Assembly: GCA_018389105.1 (NCBI GenBank)
Contig: JACATO010001426.1
Location: 868,001-932,000, forward strand
DNA: 64,000 bases
Direction: 5' to 3'
From: Nautilus pompilius
Lineage: Eukaryota; Mollusca; Cephalopoda; Nautilida; Nautilidae
Shown: positions 34,830 to 47,200 of the stretch, in pieces
How positions within the stretch are numbered: position 1 is the stretch's first letter
Layout of the letters: each line of letters starts with the position of its first letter
Notes under the pieces: model-generated
What the model was told of the DNA's origin: nothing
The model's database searches: none
What the model saw: the letters and a program-made list of their open reading frames with translations, nothing else
Position numbers and translations under genes: made by a program

Positions 34830-37060
34830 TTTTTCCGAAGACGCTGTAATTATTGTCTTTGATAACATGCTTGCATCTTCTTTCTTTACAAAAAAATAGT
34901 CAAATCGTATGACGTGCCAAAATCTGTGAACTTTTTCATATTCGTCATTTTCTCGAAAGTGTAAGCTGACAGCAAATCTGGATACTTACGCAACCATTCG
35001 TTCATTAATTATTCTGTCTCCCAGTTTACCTTTTATTTTCCAATCAGCTTGGGTAAGCTTCGTTTTCATTTCGCATTCACCAAAAACTTACATAATTCTT
35101 CGTACTATAACTGATGATATATAACAAAACTGAGACCTAGAGGACTATCCAATTACAATTTCTCAAATTTAAAAGAAATATGTGGGTTATTAATTAACTA
35201 CTGTTTTCAATAAATATCCTCTAATGCTTACAAACACCATTATCGTCATCTTACAGAAACCATAAACATAAAAATGTAAAATCTTTTTTTAAATCCATTT
35301 TTAAATAGATAAAAAGCATACTACATCAAGCAAATATCATACAGCGAATTTCGTTTGCAATATAAAAAAATCTAAGTTAACTGATAATAATTAACAACAT
35401 TTTCTCTAAGAGGTCAGATTCTCTGCGCATTCAGCTTCATTGCGACACCTAACCACTGATAAGGCACTGAAGTTAAACTCTTCGCCAATTCAAACGACAG
35501 AGAAACCTCGTGACTGCTCAAATTTTTTTTTATTATTTAAAAGCAAAAAATCCCATCTGCCTACCCAAGAGAACAGTGCTAAACTATTTCAGTGTTGATT
35601 GATGAAAAGCCGCAATACTATTATTATTTTTTAAAAAATTCTTTTGCCAGTAGGTTTCATTGCCATTAACTGTGACATTATGCAAGATGATATTGTTAAA
35701 ATATTTGCTGAACAAAATATAATAAATCACCTTAGAGTTCAGATACAATATGTTGAGAACGATTACAGTATTTTACAGTATCAGGTTAAGAATCACATTA
35801 TAATAATACTTATTTATGTAGGGTCGTTTATGTTCGTTCAGTAATGGTATCTTACACCAGATTTTCCGTACTTCTCAGAGTTTTAGTTAATTAGTTTCTG
35901 CTGTCGCCATCGTCCGGTTGTGTCAGGCATACGACCGAGTCCAGTCCTTTTCTTCTTCTTTTTTTTTGCTTAAAGCCATGAAGGAAAGTTTAAGAAAGAA
36001 AACAGACATTTCGTATACTCTATGCACACAAAAAAGAAATGCTTCCAAAACAACTGCAACTTTGCTGGTTACCCCCCAATGTTTTGGAGTGCGCGTAAAC
36101 GTTCCCATCAGTTTTGTATTCTGTGAAAGTTTGGTTTTGGCGATTGGCGGCTGAAATCAAATATAAACAGTAGTGCAGTCCACGTGCACGAAAGGCCGGT
36201 AAAATATATTCTAAACTTGGATCCATTTAATGACCAGGTAGATAAATTCATCTTAAACCCTGGAGGTTTGTGTAACCGATGTTTCCTGGTTATTTCTGGC
36301 CGATCGCACTGTTCGAGAGAAAACCGTGAAGTCTTGCTGGCTGTATGGTTTAGCCAGTGCCCGCGGCCACTAAAACACTGTTAAACGTGTTCTGCATGTT
36401 CTTTCGTTCTCCGACGAATGATCTGGGGATAAACAGGGCTGGGGGGGGGACTCGCTACAAACCCCGAAGAGAAATCCCCTCGCTTTATTTACGTTATTCT
36501 GTCAAAGTAAAACTTAACGGATATCCGACGTTAATGGCAAAGCTTCAAACTGCTTAACGCGAGGCCAAGATTAAGAGTACGGACTATTCCTGATAGCTCT
36601 TGGGAAATTAGGTCTGGGTGGGAATCAAAACATCTTCAAGCAGGCAAAGAAGCATACCTATTTTAAAACTCCATAAACGGCTTAAGTTTGCTTGCAAACA
36701 ATCAACGTGGATCCTTGCATAAAATTTCTGCCAGCAGCTTTGTTTGTTTATTTCTTTTCATTGTCTCTTCTTCAAACGTGTCCAGTTCTTTTCTAAGCCA
36801 CGCTAATAATATTCATTTATAATGATCGAAGTATTTGACTCCTATCATTTCCCTTTTGTGCATGAAAGAATCGCCTTGCATAACCCAGTGCCGTGTTTTC
36901 CTAGATTAATTCTTTTATTTGTATTTTTCATTGCTAAAAGAAAATTGAAAACACAAATTTATTAATCTGGAGTGCAGTAAAGTATGCGCTTAGAGCGAAC
37001 AAAGAGGAAGGAAGCTGTACCGCCCTGTCAACATCTGATCACGTGGTTAGAACCTACTTA
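34830..37060. other. Intergenic
   Basis: No family signature found. A patch at 36180-36560 is GC-richer, includes a run of nine G at about 36444, and may be an old repeat. Confidence 0.5.
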
Positions 37061-37061
37061 A

Positions 37062-37069
37062 CCATAGAA
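37062..37069. repeat. Left 8-bp target-site duplication of the hAT element
   Basis: CCATAGAA immediately before the left terminal repeat. It pairs with CTCTAGAA at 38596-38603 (6 of 8 matches). Confidence 0.6.
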
Positions 37070-38595
37070 AAGTGGTTCCCAATATTTTTTGACATAACGC
37101 CCCCCCTATTTTTGGTGTTTATTAATCCCTCTTGTTTCCATCCATTTTTTATTGAAATAAATTAACGGTTCGATTATTGAAAAATATGCTTATGTATAGA
37201 CAAAGAGCTGCAAAAGGCGTTATATTATATTTGAAGCTCTCCTCTCCTCTTTACACAATTAACAACTTTGTTGCCAAGTTCAGCGAAGTAGATAGATCAT
37301 CTGGGAGAGTCTTAGCTGCCAAAGCTTTCTGTGGACGACGCAGTGAGTCTTTGGTATGGCTGGATTATTTTCTTTGATCAATGTCATGAATCCAGAGAGA
37401 GAGGCAAGCATTTCGGGGGGGACCGTCAGTGCAAACGCCATCAAGCTTTTCCCAAGAAAATCCATTTTCTTGAAAGAAGTCAGGAATTGTTGCCAAAACG
37501 TCACGAGTCTTTGATGCGGTCTCTAGTACTTTTGGGAATAGCATTTCTTCTTTCACAGCTCCATCAACCACAAATCGAGAATAAACGAGCAAACGACAGC
37601 ATTGAGTCTCATCGGTGGTATCGTCGCACTGAATTGAAAAGAATATCGATGCTTTTACCTTTACCAAAATTTGTCTTTTAATGTCCTTTGCAAGTTCGGA
37701 TGTGACGCTTTTCAGTGGCGTCAGGGAGTGGAATTTTTAGATAACCTTTTCTGGCTTTCGGAACCAAGCACAATATTCGCAGCACTCAACAAGCATCGTG
37801 GTTTTCCGAGAATCTCTTCAATCGTGTGAACTTTCTTTGCTTTGACAATGAGAAGTGACAGCTCGTAAGATGTTTCCACCATTTTGGCAGCATCCTGGTG
37901 AAAAGCTCCTGCAGTGACCAGTTTCATGCGTTTCAAGCATCGAAGTTTGGCAGCATAAATATTTTGGCTCGTCTTTCAATTCCATGTGGTTTGTGTTCAG
38001 ATGTCGCTCCAGACGACGAGGCCTCAAGGCGTCACTGCTGAGAACTGCATGGCATATAACGTACTGGCGGGAGGTGAATTCCATTTCTTTTCAGTGACTG
38101 TGAAGCCAAATTTGATGTACTCTTCATTATACTTCTTTTCTTTGTCGTAGAAATCGCTATAACAGGACTCCAAACTAAACAAAACAAATTATACATAATT
38201 TATTTACTCAATTTTATAACTTATTATTATTATCACACGTACAAAAACACTCCACTGTTTACAACTGTTGTGTCCACAGACCTGAATGACTTGAGACAAT
38301 GTTCATAATTACGTGAGCTTCTCGCGTCGCGATGGTGTTACGGTACTATTACATCAGCCTGTTGACAGGGTACCATCCTATCACCTCCCCCCTTCTGTGG
38401 ATCAACAGTAAGAGGTCAGCCCTGGATCCATTTGAAGACGTTTGGTCTTATTTCTCCGACGTAGAGACCGCCTTCAAGGTTGTAGCAAGAATTTTAGACG
38501 ACGACTTCGAATTCTAGAAGCTTCTAGTCATCGACGATTAAAAATTATTTCTTTTAATCTCCTCACGCACGCCCCCCCCAGTTTGGGAGTCACTG
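37070..38595 (-). mobile_element. hAT-superfamily element with BED finger, internally deleted
   Basis: The terminal inverted repeats align at 10 of the first 13 bases (left end AAGTGGTTCCCAA; reverse complement of right end CAGTGACTCCCAA), the pattern of hAT Charlie/ZBED-type ends, and both are followed by C-rich tracts. The 8-bp flanks CCATAGAA and CTCTAGAA match at 6 of 8 positions, as expected for an aged hAT target duplication. Inside, on the minus strand, is a broken ZBED5/FAM200-like transposase. The element is about 1.5 kb and lacks the C-terminal half of the transposase, including the hAT dimerisation region, so it is a non-autonomous relic. Confidence 0.8.
37280..38084 (-). pseudogene. 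ZBED5/FAM200-like hAT transposase pseudogene
   Basis: Frames on the minus strand carry, in order: a BED zinc-finger remnant (QYVICHAVLSSDALRPRRLE then RHLNTNH, about 38070-37980, with the first Cys of the usual QC-IC pair changed to Tyr); SYELSLLIVKAKKVHTIEEI (about 37885); the RNase-H-like core FFSIQCDDTTDETQCCRLLV, which holds the first catalytic Asp region (about 37640-37580); and ENGFSWEKLDGVCTDGPP with CVVHR (about 37460-37310). Frameshifts separate the parts and the protein stops before the dimerisation domain. This order and these motifs are typical of the ZBED5/SCAND3-like group of hAT-derived proteins. Confidence 0.75.
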
Positions 38596-38603
38596 CTCTA
38601 GAA
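38596..38603. repeat. Right 8-bp target-site duplication of the hAT element
   Basis: CTCTAGAA immediately after the right terminal repeat, the partner of 37062-37069. Two mismatches suggest an old insertion. Confidence 0.6.
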
Positions 38604-38609
38604 CAAGGA

Positions 38610-41050
38610 AAGGACAGATGGAAAAAGTTAACGAAATTCTCTAGAAGGAATTGTTATGCATAAGCTAAAATATTCGATTCAGGTTGTTTGCACTCGAATT
38701 AAAATTACAATTATTATTATAACTTCAGTAAACTAATTAGATGAGGTTATTGTTGGTTTCTTTATTAAAATCTTTTCTTACAGGATGTTTATAAAGTCTA
38801 TGGAAGCTTCACTGCTTAATGGATGTTTAACTATCCATCAGATGGAAAATTACATAGACTGTATCAAGAAAGCCAGCTGGTTTTACTGTTCAGACTATTG
38901 TAAAACGAAAAGTGCTTTGATTGATAAGAAAGTTGACTGCTCCTTGTAGCTGGCTGAATTTAAGTCTGCTACTGCAGAAAAGCAAGACGTTTAGGGCACA
39001 TTTCAGCAATAATCCAGCATCCGACAGCTCCATTAGGGAATGCATGGTAAAGAAGCAGATTGTTTTATTGATAGAAGACGCTTTGAACAAACCAAGTTCT
39101 TCAATATCCCACAGAAATCCTCTCGCCTCGCCTCACAATAGTTAGGCATTTCTTTTTAAATAGTTTATAAGTTTTTGAAATCGAAGTCGCAACATCTTGG
39201 CAGAGAAATCGTCTGTGCATTCCCTTTCAGTTTTGATTAAAAAAAAATATATAAGGAAATTAATAATTAGATAGCTTAGATTCCGACTGTTCTAACTCCA
39301 GTAGTTTTTTTTAAATTTAATTACTATCTGAATATTCCTGGCAAATGATGGAACCAAAAGACGGTCAGAGAAGGATCTACTCCATCAAACAACTGAAGGA
39401 AAAAAATGGAGCGGGTAACGGCATTGTGAGATCTCCCACTACTCTGAAAGTAATACCCCTGGTGTTTCATCCTGTTACTGTTCGGTGGTACGACTGCTTG
39501 ACTCAGCTTGTTCTCTACATTGATAATTGACTTTCAACACAAACTGCTCCGACAGAAAATTTCACCTCGAATTTTTACTTTTTGTTGCTACTGTTTGTCT
39601 TTGCGACAATACTGTCTTTGTATAATGAACGCTTCAATTTAATATTTTAGATTAATTACTACTAGCACCACGCTATTCGTAACAAGTCAAACTTCGTCTG
39701 ACAACTGTACAAATTTGCCTTTAAAATGATCAGCCTCAGCAATCCATCTAAATTAGCTTGGCCTCATGGCTTTATTTTCTTTTTCAATGCCTTCATTTGC
39801 AGTTTTAATTTGCCAAATTCCTTTTCTATTTCCTCCTTGAAGAATTCTAATTTAGCCTTTTTTTGTTCTTTCTGGAAAACAGTGAAAACATTTTATTTTT
39901 TTAAAAAAAAAATACAAACTTTGTTTTATTTAACTAGTGCACCTTGCGAAAACGATAACATGGTTCATCAGTCGACTCCTGGTAAGGGGAAAAAAAAACC
40001 AGGCGAATATTCTGGTACTTTCAAAGACAGAAACCATATTGCGTTTGGTAAAACAGACAGGAATATAGACATAAGAGCCTTGATGTAATGAGCGAGTTTC
40101 AAAACCAAGTATATTTCTTTGATTACATATAGTACCTAAAGCCGCCCTTTTCTAACATTCTGGATATTCGTGTTCAAAATAAAGAAACGTTTGTCTTTTT
40201 TTTATTTTTCAGATAAAGAAGTAAAAAGTGAGAATTAAAAGTGATATGTTGCTGAATGGCGTGTGTGTGTGTGTCTGAAAGGGATGTTTTCGTATTTTAT
40301 TCTGTCCGCACATCACCACATCAGTAAATTAAAGGGTCAAAACCCTGTGCCCGTCTATTCTTCGGGATAAGCAAGCCATCGGAATTTCTTACAGTGTTAT
40401 GATTGATAAAATCTTATTACTTGATTAAAACGGTGTATAAATGAGAACTTTTAATATGCGCCGTTCGTTAATTTTCCCAGTAAGCAACGTACACATTCCC
40501 TTTGTTTATCAACAATGATGCCTGAGGGCAAAGATGGCTGGTTAACCTCATCAACGTACGGTTAATCTCTCCTCCGCGTTCCCGCATCTTATGCTAGGGG
40601 ATTTCTTTTTTTTTTTTCTTCCTAACCAGTTTTCTTCGCCGAAACAATTTCTACAGTCAATGATGTGATGCTTTGTGTCCTAGGGGTCTGCGTGGCCATT
40701 GCAGAACAGTTAATTTCGCTTGCTCCGCTAACTACTGAAAACCATCGGGTGAGCGAAGTGCGCCCATGTATAACACGCAGCTGTGCCTGGATTATCTACA
40801 GTTGCATCTGAGCAGGTCAGACGTAGCGAGAGTAATTTCCTACAAATTTTGACGAGCACAAAGCGCGTCCGAGGTGCTCAGGCCAATGTAGATCGATGAT
40901 GTAGACCGGACACGTAAGGAATTTAAAAAAAATAATAATTAACGCAGCCTTCAAATAACCGTATAAGCTTTCTGTCAAGAACAGATTTGGTCTACAAGCC
41001 AGCCATGCACTAAAGGCTATCCTGCCTTCGAAAGCGTGATGCAGCTCCGC
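38610..41050. other. Intergenic
   Basis: Short ORFs only, including 120 codons at 39726-40088 of low-complexity Phe/Asn/Lys content. Nothing recognised. Confidence 0.5.
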
Positions 41051-41059
41051 GTCCTTTAT

Positions 41060-41511
41060 TGTGGTAGATCGATTTAGTCTGCTCTTCGGCCTTAACGGCC
41101 CGGATGGTTTGATAACTGGCGAAGCGTGGTCAAGCATAGAAAGACATTTTTCAAGCCTTTTTTGGCTTTTTTTTCTTGGTGTTGTTGTTGTTGAGCGAGT
41201 TTGGACTTCCGAACGAGGTTCTTTCAATGGCATCGCATCCCGTAAAGATAAGTGGCCTGTTCTCTGTCGAGTCGTCCTCGTTACTGAGAGATGTTCGTCG
41301 AGCCGACAAACAGCCCGGTCCCCCGACACCGTGGGCCCCAAGAGGTCTCTCTCACGTCGGACACCAAGGAGATGTCGTACAGCTGTTTCACGCTATGGCG
41401 ATCATCAGCGACAACTCTCCTTCCGACCCCAGCCTGGGATCGAACCCGGTACAGGAGCAACGGTCCCCTTACGGAGCTAACCCGCTACCACCTGCCCCAC
41501 CGGGCCGGCTG
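41060..41511 (-). mobile_element. tRNA-derived SINE
   Basis: The minus strand begins with GGCCCGGTGGGGCAGGTGGT near 41508, continues through a TAGCTCCG segment and reaches a strong B box GGTTCGATCCC (within 41437-41449). This is a typical tRNA-like head of about 85 bases. A GC-rich body follows toward 41060. The long ORF readings across it come from its base composition and carry no family signature. The 3' limit is a guess. Confidence 0.6.
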
Positions 41512-41519
41512 GTGCTGTT

Positions 41520-42726
41520 GTCGTGAAAGGGTCAAATAGCGAGACTTGCTTATACAGAAAACCCATTTTCACAGATCGTTGTGGTGAAGCAAAACCGCCG
41601 CAGAGAAACGCATCCGGCCAAGCTGCCCATAATTGCCATCGCCCGTCATCCTCCACCTTCGAAACCCGTGACGTTTTCATTTGTTTCAATGAGATTTTCT
41701 TTTAATCAGCTCTTTAACTGAACTACGTCTTCCGCTGGCATAGCAACCTTACAACTGATGTTAAAGGAAATACGGTGACACCGTTTATTTAAATATTTCC
41801 AATTCCCTCGAAATCTTAATGTGGATGAAAGTACGGCCTCCACAGTAATAACCCCAGTACTGACGTCTAATGGCTAATTATTTATCCGTGATAGAATAAT
41901 TACTGAATAAAAAAAAAACAACAAAAACAGACATGTTTTGAGATCTGTATATATTCTTACAAGTCTCTCTTTACCATCTACTCTTTGTTTTATTGCAGAC
42001 GTTATGAAAAGAGACAATGGCGGGTTTGTATTAAATTTATTTAGCCACTTCTTTCTCTCTGCATCACCTATTATTCACCCTTTAATGTGGAATGTACTCA
42101 TGTTCTATACCACTCTTTCTTTCTCTTTTGTTTCTTTTATGCTGCCAATCTATTATTTTTTTTAGTTTATAATTCTCTCGTTTCCTCAGTGAAATAAATA
42201 TATATATTTTAATTTGCGTTAGTTTTCAGCTTTTTCTGTTTATTTCCGTGTTGGTCACCTACTAACCTGTAAATGGCGTAGTAAAATAAGTCTTTACTTT
42301 TGCAGGTTAATTTCTCAACGCAACATCGTAGTCTTTTCTTACCTTTTCAGTAAACCAACATTTCTGCTAACTTGCTAATCGGTTTGGTCCCGATTCTGCT
42401 TAGGCGGTTAAATTTATTTCCATAATCTGTTTTGCTGCATAGTAAACGTCAAAACCAATGGCATGCTGTGCATGCAGCCATGACTTCTGGTGCCGGAAAA
42501 ACGAAACAGATGAAAGGGTTTCCTGCCGAAAAGATGCTTTGAATGCAAATGGAGCGGTTTCTTTTATCAATATGAAAAAAAGATAAATAGCTACACAAGT
42601 TGTATTATTATTCCATTAGTAGAATGATCCATCCTGTCAGAGAAAATTGCGGGATATTTTGTGCCAGATAAGAAAGTTTTCTAATTTTTTTCCTCTTTTA
42701 AGTGATTATTATATACTGATTAGTAG

Positions 42727-42781
<55 letters not shown>

Positions 42782-44040
42782 TAACAGAATGAGCTGTCTC
42801 ATTTAAATAATAATAATAATCACTAAATCTTTAATTAATAACAGAGCATTATTAAATTACAAAACTATGAATCTAAAGTTAAAAAAAACAGCCAACAATG
42901 TACGTTCCGTATCCTTCAAATACCAGTTAATCTCTTAAGTTCAGAATAGATGTTATTTATTGTTTTTCTAAAGGGCTCCATTTAGTAACTTGTCTGGCAG
43001 GGAAAACTAGACGGAAGTCATATATGAAAAGCACCTTTCGGCTCGGTTTTTAGAGAAAAAACAAATCTGCTTCGATATGCAGAATTATAAACGCTACATC
43101 ATAGGAATGGCTTTTCAGAGACTTCTCTCGAAGGGATGTGATAAAATTTGGTAATCGCTAGTTCACCTTCGGGCTCGAGTCAGAATTAAAGTGAACAAGC
43201 CAGCCCGGTCGGGTTTAATGGAAGGCTGATTTCTAGACACCCTTCAAACCATATTCGCTCCAGGATTTTACCAAGACGACAAAAAATTGCGAAATTTTAC
43301 TCCAAGAGGAAAAGGGCCCAGGTGATTGAGATGTATTAACAGGTTGTTTCCATGAAGAGTTTTAAGGATTTGAAACATTGCTAGGAAGTTCCAAAAGTGC
43401 GCTTGTTAATTTGTGCAGAATATAAAGCTTATTTAAAATGTATTTCTGACAAGTTTCACTACAAGGATTAGAATGAATAAATGAGCAGTGATCTGAAAGG
43501 TTATGGACAAACAATAACAATAATAATAAAAAACATTTATACAATGGAAACTATTTGCAACTATCTTTTAACGTTTGGAATATAATGTTTGTATTTTTTT
43601 ACAGTTATCAAATATATTTGTGAAAAATCAACGCTTAATTTGTCCTCGTTTCCTTCTAAAAATCTGATGGGCGTCTGTTTTTCTGGGATTTAAAAATACT
43701 TTTATTTACGGATAAAGAAAATATTTCATTCCTTATTTGTTTTATGTTTTCCCGATGACCAAGATAAATTAATATGTATGAAAATGGAAATAGTTTATAA
43801 CTGTACTTTTTACGTCCTTTGTAATTTAAAATAATAACGGTGGAGAAGTGCAAACCATATGACGTATGAATCTCCTTAAAATATGGATGGTGTTGCTGAA
43901 TGTATTCCATTCGGACCTTTACACTGATGTATTCTGTCTCAAAGTCATAGTAAAACAGAAACTTATCAGACTTCCTTCTTCTTTTCACGGCATCATAGCG
44001 ACAACCTGGTTTTAGGGAAAAAGCTATAGTTAAAAGATAC
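41520..44040. other. Intergenic or intronic
   Basis: Contains the CA microsatellite. A stretch after TTTTCACAG (41576) stays open for about 48 codons and is basic and Pro-rich, but it has no other support. If the exon at 44101 is real, part of this would be intron. Confidence 0.4.
42729..42779. repeat. (CA)n microsatellite
   Basis: Fifty bases of pure AC dinucleotide. Confidence 0.97.
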
Positions 44041-44100
44041 TTGGAAAAGAAATTTCTTTGTGTTTTGTTTTGCTTTGATTACGTTTTGTTTCCTTTTCAG

Positions 44101-44241
44101 TGGAGTAAGAGGTCGCAGCCCTTTCACCAAACACGGCAGCACTCTTTCGGACAGCAGCAGAACTGGCAAGACGATATCCACGGCCATCTAGATGCGCAGG
44201 CTGACCTGCGCACCATCAGAGTTTCTGATGCAAGCCAATAA
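44101..44241 (+). CDS. Possible last coding exon of an unidentified host gene
   Basis: A good 3' splice site (a pyrimidine-rich stretch ending TTTCCTTTTCAG at 44100) leads directly into 46 codons that stay open to a TAA at 44239-44241. The stretch is clearly GC-richer than both flanks and encodes a polar, Gln-rich peptide containing QQQNWQDDIHGHL and LRTIRVSDASQ. Composition changes exactly at the splice site and again after the stop, which suits a terminal exon. I do not recognise the protein and found no matching upstream exon with a donor in the window. It could be chance. Confidence 0.4.
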   Translation, partial: WSKRSQPFHQTRQHSFGQQQNWQDDIHGHLDAQADLRTIRVSDASQ

Positions 44242-44244
44242 TGT

Positions 44245-47200
44245 CACCAGAATGTTACATCATTTCTAAGCTCGAGCCATGTAAAGTGTCTAGAAGCGTA
44301 TACTGGAAAATGGGTGATACTGCAGAAAACGAATATTCGCTTCTGTCTTGTTTGCTCGTTTTTGTCAAGGGAAAGTTTATGTAATGTCAGTGTTTAAATA
44401 CACAAAACAACCTTAGCTTCTATACGAGTATGTAGTTACGCTAGCTATCATCCTTTGGATACATTTTTTTTTGCATAGGACGTGATATTTGCAGACCCTA
44501 ATCAATTAGTTTATCGATTTTGCAATCTTAGTTCGGAATCACTCTTTTGCTACCTGTACACTGAATTTTACACCGTCACTATCACAAACTCTTGATCTTA
44601 TCGAGCGTTATGTCGAAGAAAGAAACACGTGACTAATTCGTTTGTTGTTCAATGTTTGGCACGAGCATGTCGTTAGTGCAGCTCGGTGATGATTTCCTTA
44701 ATGTCAGCCGGGTATCGACCAGCCGAGAGAACTATTATACGGGGCATTAATGGATCTGATTAGTCATCACGCCCTCTTTCGGCGATGATAACAACTTCTC
44801 AACCGAAACAAAAAAACAATACGCCCGCAAGTACGACTTGAACTGATTGCAGACGAGTGTTCAATTTCTACCTGTAACTGATGTAGGCGTCTGTGTAGGT
44901 TATGTCGGCGAAAGGCGTACCATCGAAACAAGGTCACGTGATCTGACTGCCCTATCAGGACTGCCTGTGTGTGTACTTTTCAGGAAATTCTGCGATAATC
45001 ACTGATGTAGGTAGCGAGGGAAATTATCTTCGTGATGGTCGTGAACTTCTGGTTGTTTCAAAAACGCGTACAAGGTTAATGCGGAAAACAAATCCAACGA
45101 TATCTATAATCGTCTCCTCACTTTTGACAATGGATAAGCTAGCCAGAATAGCTAACCTAAATCAACGGATATAAAGCCAACACTATTAGATTAAATGGTT
45201 TTAGAAAACACAACGCCACGGCACTGAAAGTTACGCTGTTCACTTAATAAACTTACGTTGTCTTATCGTATTTATTTATTTTAAAAAAAAGGATTTTTAA
45301 ATTTTAACAACATAAAATAAACACATTCCAAGAGGAGAATGTTAGAAGATGCAACCTTTTAAGAAGCATACTTGGGATTTATTTCATTAGCACCCTTACA
45401 TAAAAGATCGACGAACGGCTTGAAGGTAAGATTTTAAAGAGTTAAGGGACCATTGAACGTCGTTAATACGGAAACAATTCAATCGACAGATTAAATCACC
45501 TTTGTAATATATTTGTGTACGTCATTAATTTCAAAGCAATCTCAAGTTTTGGTGCCATTATAGCTTTTCTTTCAAAGACGATCATAAACATCGCTGTTTA
45601 TTTTATAGTTCAAGGTGTAATGGTGCAGTTATTCAAAATGGTGTAGTGTGTGACTGCTCGAATTCGACATATGCACGTTTTCTGCTCTCACTTCAAAAGA
45701 GCTGGAAAACACAAAGATGGCAATTTTCGAGTATTTACGTAAAAATATAAGATTAATTATTTTACACCCATTTGATAATTTGTAGTTAGAAATTTTAGGT
45801 TAAAAATGGTATTACGGTTTCTAGAAATTTATCGTTATAATATATTTAAGAGTGACTCACTTTTTCTTTTACCTTTTTTTTTAATCTTTTTTTTACCTTG
45901 ATTTTTACGTTTTTAACCCTTGTCCAGTAGCTCGTCTTCGTAGCCGGCAGAAACGTAAACACAACAAAAGGCCTTAAAAGGGGTCAAACGTTCTCATAAA
46001 ACAGAAACCACACGCGGAGAACCGTTAATTGGTGGCATGAGGTCCTGTGTTTGCTTTATGGGATATGAAAAGGGTTTGTATATAATGGTATTAACTTTTA
46101 GTTTCTGGATTCTTCCATTCACTTTTGATTTTGTTCTTTACGCCGGATTTCAGTTGACTGAACTGCGTTTTAAACTAATTGCATTTGGAAACTTTTGTTC
46201 TCACTGGAGAAACAAATACTTAAATCACAATCAGAAGGAACGTAGCTAAAATTTCATGCATATAGCTCAAACTTACTTAGACATATTCTAGCTAACAGCA
46301 TTCAGCTTACTTGTCAGAATCGCTCAGTTGTCTACCGTTGACGTTCTTCTCCATAAATTGATACAGATTGTAGAAGTTAAGTCTGGTTGCTTCTTTCCGC
46401 TGTTAAACAGAGAGCAAGACCAACCAGCCGTGCACGCGTACCAATGCTGCGATTTTAACAGGCATTCGAGGTCTGTTTGTTGTCTTCGATCAGCCGTGGG
46501 AAGAGTTCAGCGAAGACTGCGGATTCTGAAAGAAGAATCATTGTCCGGGAGCACAGTAGTACAGCCCTTGTTCATTCACGACAGTACGTGGGACGGGAGT
46601 GTTTGGACAGTCAGCATCGATCTGATATTTGGCAGAATCGTGTGTAAGCACCGGCGAGATTTTAATTGTTTTACGAATCAAGCTGAATCTGTAGCATAAG
46701 AATTTACTATTGTTCAGAGTGGATCGGGAGAGGGCTGCTCCAATATATCCTCACACAACTTGTTAAAACCTCGAATAAAAGTCAAATGACGGAACTTTAA
46801 ATATTTTTGTTAATACATATTATAAATATCGGCTGTCATCATTAGCTTTCCATAACCTGGGCTAAACAAGTCTTGACAGTCTGGTTGACAATGCCAATTG
46901 CTAACTATTTTAAATAATGTTAAAGCTTGTTTCTTTTTCTATTAATTATTTACTTTAAATTCAGTTACCTTTTACAATTTCGTGAAGAGTCCCTTAGACT
47001 TGTGGACAGCGCCAACTCACAGTAAAACCGAATAAATTTTTCTTTATATAAGTTGAAATAAAATGCTTTACAAAAACGTTAATTAATCGTCATTTGTCAT
47101 GTAAATAACAGAAACCCTGTATTTCGTTATGCATGGTTACTGACACAAGTAAACTAATACATATTTTTTTTAGAATAAATCCGTTATTTGTTTGTTTTTT

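Noticed and set aside
34342-34899. Long ORFs on both strands (185 and 171 codons)
   Set aside because: They are produced by the 30-base tandem repeat, whose length is a multiple of three. No other coding evidence.
40817-41341. 174-codon minus-strand ORF
   Set aside because: Overlaps the SINE body and continues into AT-rich flank. No domain, so composition is the likely cause.
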